Positions 1 through 3,203 of a stretch of 6,010 nt of DNA are shown one piece after another. The stretch is taken from the NCBI GenBank assembly GCA_011775825.1, contig JAABYK010000222.1, positions 11,253 to 17,262 on the forward strand, written 5' to 3'. Within the stretch, counting starts at the first letter, position 1. Each line of letters opens with the position of its first letter. Below the pieces are notes generated by a model. The model saw nothing but the letters and a program-made list of their open reading frames with translations, had not been told where the DNA came from and did no database searches. Source of the stretch: Candidatus Zhuqueibacterota bacterium (GTDB lineage: Bacteria; Zhuqueibacterota; Zhuqueibacteria; Oceanimicrobiales; Oceanimicrobiaceae). The translations under genes and the position numbers were made by a program.

Positions 1-293
1 GTCCGAGCATGGTTCTGCGGCCAACGGACATGGAATTCAGTTACGCCAACATGTTCGATGCGGAGCCCCCGGAAGCTTACGAACGGCTTATCCTGGACGC
101 TATTTTAGGGGACAGCACGCTGTTTATACGGCATGATGAGGTAGAGGCGGCGTGGAGTCTGATCGATGGCGTGCTCAAGGGGTGGGACGCCGACAAGCGG
201 ACACATATTCATCCGTATAGAGCGGGCACGTGGGGGCCGTATGCGGCCGATGAGTTTATTGCCAAAGATGGCAGGAAATGGGCGAGATTGTGA
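1..293 (+). CDS. zwf: Glucose-6-phosphate 1-dehydrogenase, C-terminal fragment (5' end outside window)
   Basis: The visible 97 or so residues match the C-terminal end of glucose-6-phosphate dehydrogenase, the cytoplasmic enzyme that oxidises glucose-6-phosphate to 6-phosphogluconolactone with NADP+ (or NAD+) at the entry of the oxidative pentose phosphate pathway. Family-typical stretches are MEFSYANMF, then PPEAYERLILDAILGD, TLFIRHDEVEAAW and IHPYRAGTWGP, followed by a short tail ending KWARL and a TGA stop at 291-293. The frame is open to the left edge (the first complete codon is at 3-5), so the ATG at position 9 is an internal methionine and not a start. The Rossmann fold and catalytic residues lie outside the window. 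The gene converges on the anti-sigma gene with only 8 nt between the two stop codons and no visible terminator. There is no sign of disruption, and its functional link to the neighbouring regulon is probably only positional. Confidence 0.95.
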   Translation, partial: PSMVLRPTDMEFSYANMFDAEPPEAYERLILDAILGDSTLFIRHDEVEAAWSLIDGVLKGWDADKRTHIHPYRAGTWGPYAADEFIAKDGRKWARL

Positions 294-301
294 GTTGTTC
301 A

Positions 302-799
302 TCAAGAGGAGAGGAGCTTGTGTCTTGATTGCAGCACGAAATGATCGATTGCGCTAATGACAATCAAAATAAAGGCAGCAACTCCCAAAAGCTCTAAGTC
401 CAAATTCAAATCCGAGAGAAATATTTCTAATTTCAAAAATATTTTCAAATTAAGATATGCCCCAATTTTAGCGAAGCTCTTCAACGACGATTTCAAACTC
501 GTCAGGTAGAAAGTGGCGATCAGTCCCACCAATAAGCTCATGAATGCCAGCCCAAAAGAAAGAATTCCGAAAGAAGAACTCTCCGCCTTTATTCTGGAAA
601 TGACGGATTCAGAAAAGCTTGCCGACAACTCGAAACCAACGTCCGCGTTCAGCTCTTCGAACAAATTTTGATATAGCTCGAGCTGTTTTTTGCACCGGTG
701 GCATTCTTCGACATGAGCCTGAACCCGCCGAGACGTCGGAGAATTTGGGTCGTCGAGATGTTCTTGAATGATCTTATCCGTCAGATGTTTTAACGACAT
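302..799 (-). CDS. Membrane-anchored zinc-finger (zf-HC2 / ZAS type) anti-sigma factor
   Basis: This 165-aa protein probably binds and inhibits the ECF sigma factor encoded immediately upstream. Its N-terminal cytoplasmic domain carries the anti-sigma zinc motif HxxxCxxC as H29, C33 and C36 (AHVEECHRCKKQ). Two hydrophobic segments follow, about residues 78-99 and 138-156. With the zinc domain in the cytoplasm, both termini would be inside and residues 100-137 would form the only external loop. That loop is rich in Leu/Ile/Phe alternating with Lys, Asp and Glu, so it may lie on the membrane surface. No large periplasmic sensor domain exists. The ATG at 799 overlaps the end of the sigma gene by 10 nt and is preceded by a strong Shine-Dalgarno, so translation is probably coupled. 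The role is inferred from the motif and gene order; the inducing signal is unknown. Confidence 0.88.
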   Translation of the reverse strand: MSLKHLTDKIIQEHLDDPNSPTSRRVQAHVEECHRCKKQLELYQNLFEELNADVGFELSASFSESVISRIKAESSSFGILSFGLAFMSLLVGLIATFYLTSLKSSLKSFAKIGAYLNLKIFLKLEIFLSDLNLDLELLGVAAFILIVISAIDHFVLQSRHKLLSS

Positions 800-1362
800 A
801 ACTCCTCCTGCCGATATTTTGACATCAGCCTTTCTTTTAGCAGTTTTCTCGCCCGGAACAGGTAGCTTTTCACGGTGCCCTCCGGTAAATCCATGATTTC
901 GGCAATTTCCGTATAACGCATTTCATCAAGATGATACAAGCTTATGATCGCCCTGAATTGCGGAGGCAATTTGTTTATCTCATATTTTAGTCTGGCAGAC
1001 AGATCCTCCTCAACCGCGAAATCATCCGGAGCGGACGTGTCCGTTATGGTTTCCTCAATTGAGATCTCTTCCTTCAAATGATCTTCAAAGAGCGGGACTT
1101 TCTTCTTTTTCAAATAGTTGATGCAGGTGTTGTAAGCGATTCTGGCAATCCATGTGGACAGCTTGGCTTCAAACTGAAATTTCGAAAGATTTTGATAGAC
1201 CTTGACAAAAACGTCTTGACAAACGTCCTCTCGATCTGACTCATTGGAAACCATTCTGAAGACAATGTGGCTGACCAATCTTTGATAGTCATCGATGAGC
1301 GATCGGAATGCATGGGTATCTCCGGCCAATATTTGTTCGATGAGCTGCCTTGTTTCTGCCAT
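790..1362 (-). CDS. ECF-family (sigma-70, RpoE-like) RNA polymerase sigma factor
   Basis: This 190-aa protein has the two-domain layout of extracytoplasmic-function sigma factors, which direct RNA polymerase to a small stress or envelope regulon. Region 2 spans about residues 22-88 and includes DREDVCQDVFVKVYQNL (core binding) and STWIARIAYNTCINYLKKKK (-10 recognition). An acidic linker runs from about 93 to 124. Region 4 spans about 125-180 with the helix-turn-helix YTEIAEIMDLPEGTVKSYLFRARK that reads the -35 element. Size is normal for the family and nothing is missing. The ATG at 1360-1362 is the only reasonable start because an in-frame TAA lies shortly upstream. No good Shine-Dalgarno is seen; the nearest purine run (AAAGGGA) is about 16 nt away. 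It heads a two-gene unit with the anti-sigma factor, and a candidate autoregulatory promoter lies at 1394-1424. The exact ECF group cannot be assigned by eye. Confidence 0.95.
   Translation of the reverse strand: MAETRQLIEQILAGDTHAFRSLIDDYQRLVSHIVFRMVSNESDREDVCQDVFVKVYQNLSKFQFEAKLSTWIARIAYNTCINYLKKKKVPLFEDHLKEEISIEETITDTSAPDDFAVEEDLSARLKYEINKLPPQFRAIISLYHLDEMRYTEIAEIMDLPEGTVKSYLFRARKLLKERLMSKYRQEELCR
803..809 (-). promoter_or_regulatory. Strong Shine-Dalgarno of the anti-sigma gene, inside the sigma coding region
   Basis: On the minus strand AGGAGGA lies 3 nt before the anti-sigma ATG (a core of GGAGG gives a slightly longer spacing). It sits within the last codons of the sigma gene. Together with the 10-nt ATGTCGTTAA start/stop overlap, this supports the chosen start and suggests the inhibitor is made in step with its sigma factor. 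Confidence 0.75.
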
Positions 1363-1393
1363 AGTAATAACACAACGGTCCCTTTAATCAAAA

Positions 1394-1424
1394 TATGACA
1401 GCTAACGGATCAAATTTGTTGCAA
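1394..1424 (-). promoter_or_regulatory. Candidate ECF promoter driving the sigma/anti-sigma operon (autoregulation)
   Basis: Reading the minus strand, TTGCAAC (1424-1418) is followed after 18 nt by GTCATA (1399-1394), with the sigma start codon about 30 nt further on. ECF promoters typically have an AAC core in the -35 element and a GTC core in the -10 element at about this spacing. The expected transcription start would be near 1388-1390, giving a leader of roughly 27 nt. The same two-part motif occurs in front of the divergent operon at 1860-1888, which raises confidence. Assignment is by motif and position only. Confidence 0.6.
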
Positions 1425-1469
1425 GATTTAATTTTCAGTACAGTCTACCAGCGTTAGATTTAGCAAAGC

Positions 1470-1489
1470 CCTGAAAATAAATTTTCAGG
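1470..1489. repeat. Perfect inverted repeat, 8-bp stem, 4-nt loop
   Basis: CCTGAAAA (1470-1477), loop TAAA, then TTTTCAGG (1482-1489). The stem is mostly A/T and no T-run follows, so it is not a convincing terminator. It lies about 10 nt before the GC-rich palindrome at 1501-1518. The 9-mer AATTTTCAG in its right arm also occurs at 1430-1438. Confidence 0.6.
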
Positions 1490-1492
1490 CTC

Positions 1493-1518
1493 ATAGTTGA
1501 AGTCGGCTGAAGCCGACT
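1493..1518. repeat. REP-like half element: TAGTTGA flank plus GC-rich palindrome
   Basis: AGTCGGCT (1501-1508), GA, AGCCGACT (1511-1518) is a perfect 8-bp inverted repeat with a 2-nt spacer, preceded by TAGTTGA. The design (TAGTT-x-A flank followed by a palindrome with a 2-nt centre) matches each arm of the larger element at 1657-1703, so the two are probably members of one family of small dispersed repeats. Copy number elsewhere in the genome cannot be seen here. Confidence 0.6.
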
Positions 1519-1553
1519 AAGTCTTTCTTCCATTCTTTCTATCAACAATTGTC

Positions 1554-1565
1554 GATGAATTCATC
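1554..1565. repeat. 12-bp perfect palindrome GATGAATTCATC
   Basis: A fully self-complementary 12-mer in the intergenic region, far from either candidate promoter (about 155 nt from the sigma promoter and about 295 nt from the operon promoter). It could be a dimeric-regulator site or chance; nothing else supports a role. Confidence 0.35.
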
Positions 1566-1601
1566 ACCGTTACTGAGATGGTTCGTTATGGTGTTTAATC
1601 A

Positions 1602-1633
1602 TTTTGACTTTAATCGTTTTGACTATTTTGACT
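1602..1633 (+). repeat. Three copies of the octamer TTTTGACT
   Basis: TTTTGACT occurs at 1602-1609, 1617-1624 and 1626-1633, with start-to-start spacings of 15 and 9 nt. The related heptamer TTTTGAC reappears at 1867-1873 inside the spacer of the plus-strand ECF promoter. The octamers contain a TTGACT resembling a sigma-70 -35 box, but I found no -10 element at a proper distance from any copy. It may be a decayed tandem repeat or a regulator binding cluster. Confidence 0.45.
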
Positions 1634-1656
1634 TTTTCCGCAAAGAAAACAGGTTC

Positions 1657-1703
1657 GTAGTTCAAGCTTTAGCTTGCCAAAAGCAGCCTGAAGGCTGAAC
1701 TAC
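1657..1703. repeat. Nested palindromic REP-like element (47 nt)
   Basis: The left arm 1657-1677 and right arm 1683-1703 form an outer inverted repeat beginning GTAGTTCA and ending TGAACTAC, with a 5-nt loop CAAAA; 16 of 21 positions pair. Each arm is also its own perfect hairpin: CAAGCT-TT-AGCTTG (1663-1676) on the left and CAGCCT-GA-AGGCTG (1684-1697) on the right. The arms differ in stem sequence, yet each keeps its own palindrome, which suggests selection on structure. The layout recalls paired REP elements (BIMEs) mobilised by RAYT-type transposases. No T-run follows, so it is not a standard terminator. Confidence 0.7.
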
Positions 1704-1859
1704 AAGCTCTTTCCCCCGATTCCCGTTCCTTATTCGTCGGGCCTTTCTTGGATGGTACCGGATTAGTAGAAAATCCATTCTTCAGCTTAATCTGCGGAAA
1801 TCTGAGAAAAACAGTGTCCATGATAAATGCGACTCAACTGTTACAATTCTCAATCAATG

Positions 1860-1888
1860 TGCAACATTTTGACGATTGGGCTGTCAGA
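1860..1888 (+). promoter_or_regulatory. Candidate ECF promoter driving the membrane-protein/ABC operon
   Basis: TGCAAC (1860-1865), a 17-nt spacer, then GTCAGA (1883-1888). Allowing one gap, it shares about 22 of 31 positions with the motif upstream of the sigma gene, including TGCAACA, TTTGA and CTGTCA. The expected start is near 1892-1895, giving a leader of about 55 nt before the ATG at 1949. This is the main sequence evidence that the sigma factor controls the neighbouring operon. Confidence 0.65.
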
Positions 1889-1919
1889 TGAAACAGATTT
1901 GCAAAATTAACGAGAATCG

Positions 1920-1934
1920 ATTTGAATTTCAAAT
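1920..1934 (+). promoter_or_regulatory. 15-bp perfect inverted repeat in the operon leader, just before the Shine-Dalgarno
   Basis: ATTTGAA (1920-1926), T, TTCAAAT (1928-1934) is perfectly symmetrical and ends 2 nt before the Shine-Dalgarno AAAGGAG at 1937-1943 (5 nt from the ATG at 1949). As DNA it could be an operator downstream of the promoter. As RNA the stem is weak (A/T-rich, minimal loop). It may be chance in an A/T-rich leader. Confidence 0.35.
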
Positions 1935-1948
1935 GAAAAGGAGACATC

Positions 1949-2308
1949 ATGTCCGATGAACTCATTCCCATAATTATCGTACCCGCCTTTTTCTTTTCGG
2001 TGGTTGCGATCATTAAGATTATTTCTGATAACGCTCTCAGAAAGAAAATCATCGAAACGGGTGTGGTCGACGAAAACATTAAATATCTGTATGCAAACAG
2101 GACGTCGAATCAGGTTCCTTCTTCTTTGAAATGGGGTATGATTCTAATTGCGGTTGGTGCAGCGATTTTGGTCGGGCAATTGGTGCCGTATTCGTTTCAG
2201 GAAGAAGCGACCATAAGCGGAATGCTCATCCTGGCCGGTGTGGCGCTGATTGTTTATTATTTTCTCGCCAGTCGCATGATGAAGAAGTCGAATCCGGATA
2301 GGCCGTAA
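1949..2308 (+). CDS. Small three-helix membrane protein, DUF6249-like
   Basis: This 119-aa protein has no known biochemical role. Three hydrophobic segments are visible, at about residues 5-25, 62-80 and 89-107. A polar cytoplasmic-looking stretch (about 26-60) between the first two contains RKKIIETGV, followed by KWGMILIAVGAAILVG at the start of the second helix. This pattern resembles the DUF6249 family of small membrane proteins, which I recall from Bacteroidota and relatives; the assignment is by eye and moderate. A clear Shine-Dalgarno (AAAGGAG, 5 nt from the ATG) supports the start. It is the first gene after the candidate ECF promoter and ends 4 nt before the ABC ATPase gene, so the two are almost certainly co-transcribed. 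It could be an accessory subunit of the transporter or part of the signalling loop to the anti-sigma factor; both are inference. Confidence 0.85.
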   Translation: MSDELIPIIIVPAFFFSVVAIIKIISDNALRKKIIETGVVDENIKYLYANRTSNQVPSSLKWGMILIAVGAAILVGQLVPYSFQEEATISGMLILAGVALIVYYFLASRMMKKSNPDRP

Positions 2309-2312
2309 CCCA

Positions 2313-3185
2313 ATGGAGCTGAACATACAGAATCTGTCGAAAACGTATCCCAACGGCATACGGGCGCTGAGAAACGTGACACTGAACATCCCCACAGGGA
2401 TGTTTGGCCTGCTGGGCCCGAACGGCGCCGGCAAATCAACCCTGATGCGGATCGTGTCGACGTTGCAGGAATCGGACTCCGGGAGCGTCTCGCTTGACGG
2501 CATAAATCTTCTAAAACAGAAGGACGAAGTGCGTAAAGTGCTGGGGTACTTGCCGCAGGAATTCGGTTTTTACCCAAAGGTGCGCGCACAAACTCTGCTT
2601 GAGCATTTTGCCGCTTTGAAGGGCGTTGTGAATTCAAATGAACGGCAGGAGCTTGTGGATGCGCTTCTGCAAAGGGTCAATCTCTGGGAAGCCCGAAACC
2701 AAAAGCTCGGCGAATTTTCGGGGGGCATGAAGCAACGATTCGGCATTGCTCAGGCGTTGCTGGGAAATCCGAAGCTCATTATTGTGGACGAGCCCACGGC
2801 CGGGCTGGATCCCGCCGAACGCAACCGCTTCCTGAATCTGCTGAGCGAAATCGGCGAGAACATTGTCGTGATTCTCTCTACGCACATCGTCGATGATGTC
2901 AGCGGCTTGTGTACGAACATGGCCATCATCAACAAAGGAGAAATCCTCCTCACCGGCGATCCCAGCGCGGTGGTTGAGCAGATGCGAGGCTGCATTTGGG
3001 AAAAGAGAATCGAAAAATCCGAGCTGCCAAAATATGAAGAGCAGTTTCGGGTGATTTCCACCCGATTAGTGGCCGGGAAGACCATCATTCGAGTGTTCAG
3101 CGAATCTAGACCGGACTCGACATTCTACAGCGCCGACGTGAAACTCGAAGACATTTATTTTAAGAACCTACAGACGGTGGCTTAA
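2313..3185 (+). CDS. ABC transporter ATP-binding protein
   Basis: This 290-aa cytoplasmic ATPase should power the permease encoded next. All nucleotide-binding motifs are intact: Walker A GPNGAGKST (residues 35-43), Q-loop glutamine Q82 in YLPQEFGFYP, ABC signature FSGGMKQR (135-142), Walker B LIIVDEP (155-161) with catalytic E160, D-loop AGLD (163-166), and switch histidine H191 in STHIVDD. The first 215 or so residues are the ATPase domain; the last 75 or so form a C-terminal extension of the kind seen in CcmA/NatA/BcrA-like ATPases. The subfamily and Gram-negative context suggest export or membrane remodelling rather than nutrient uptake. The start codon lies 4 nt after the previous stop; its Shine-Dalgarno is weak (GGATAGG inside the preceding gene), so translational coupling is likely. 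The substrate is unknown. Confidence 0.96.
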   Translation: MELNIQNLSKTYPNGIRALRNVTLNIPTGMFGLLGPNGAGKSTLMRIVSTLQESDSGSVSLDGINLLKQKDEVRKVLGYLPQEFGFYPKVRAQTLLEHFAALKGVVNSNERQELVDALLQRVNLWEARNQKLGEFSGGMKQRFGIAQALLGNPKLIIVDEPTAGLDPAERNRFLNLLSEIGENIVVILSTHIVDDVSGLCTNMAIINKGEILLTGDPSAVVEQMRGCIWEKRIEKSELPKYEEQFRVISTRLVAGKTIIRVFSESRPDSTFYSADVKLEDIYFKNLQTVA

Positions 3186-3203
3186 CGCTAACTTTTGAGT
3201 GCT

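Larger units (their letters stand above)
1426..1859. other. Repeat-rich non-coding part of the divergent intergenic region
   Basis: No credible coding sequence is seen here. The stretch between the two candidate ECF promoters holds a cluster of inverted repeats (1470-1489, 1501-1518, 1554-1565, 1657-1703) and a triplicated octamer (1602-1633). None of the hairpins is followed by a T-run typical of an intrinsic terminator. From about 1704 to 1859 I see no structure I can name. The accumulation of short palindromes fits a tolerant spacer region where small repetitive elements have inserted. A small RNA cannot be excluded, but nothing positively supports one. Confidence 0.6.

Noticed and set aside
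9..11. ATG at position 9 as the start of a small gene
   Set aside because: The frame is open to the window edge and the sequence continues an enzyme C-terminus, so this is an internal methionine.
1470..1518. Tandem hairpins considered as an intrinsic terminator
   Set aside because: There is no T-run on either strand after the stems, and no gene ends here; both flanking genes start away from this region.
1604..1656. TTGACT boxes as sigma-70 -35 elements
   Set aside because: None of the three copies has a TATAAT-like hexamer at 16-18 nt.
1490..1710. Possible CRISPR array in the repeat-rich intergenic region
   Set aside because: The repeats are palindromes of differing sequence without regular spacers, and no cas genes are present.
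1834..2079. An 81-aa minus-strand open frame crossing the operon promoter
   Set aside because: It overlaps the small membrane protein gene antisense and covers its promoter and Shine-Dalgarno; no family resemblance or ribosome binding site was seen.
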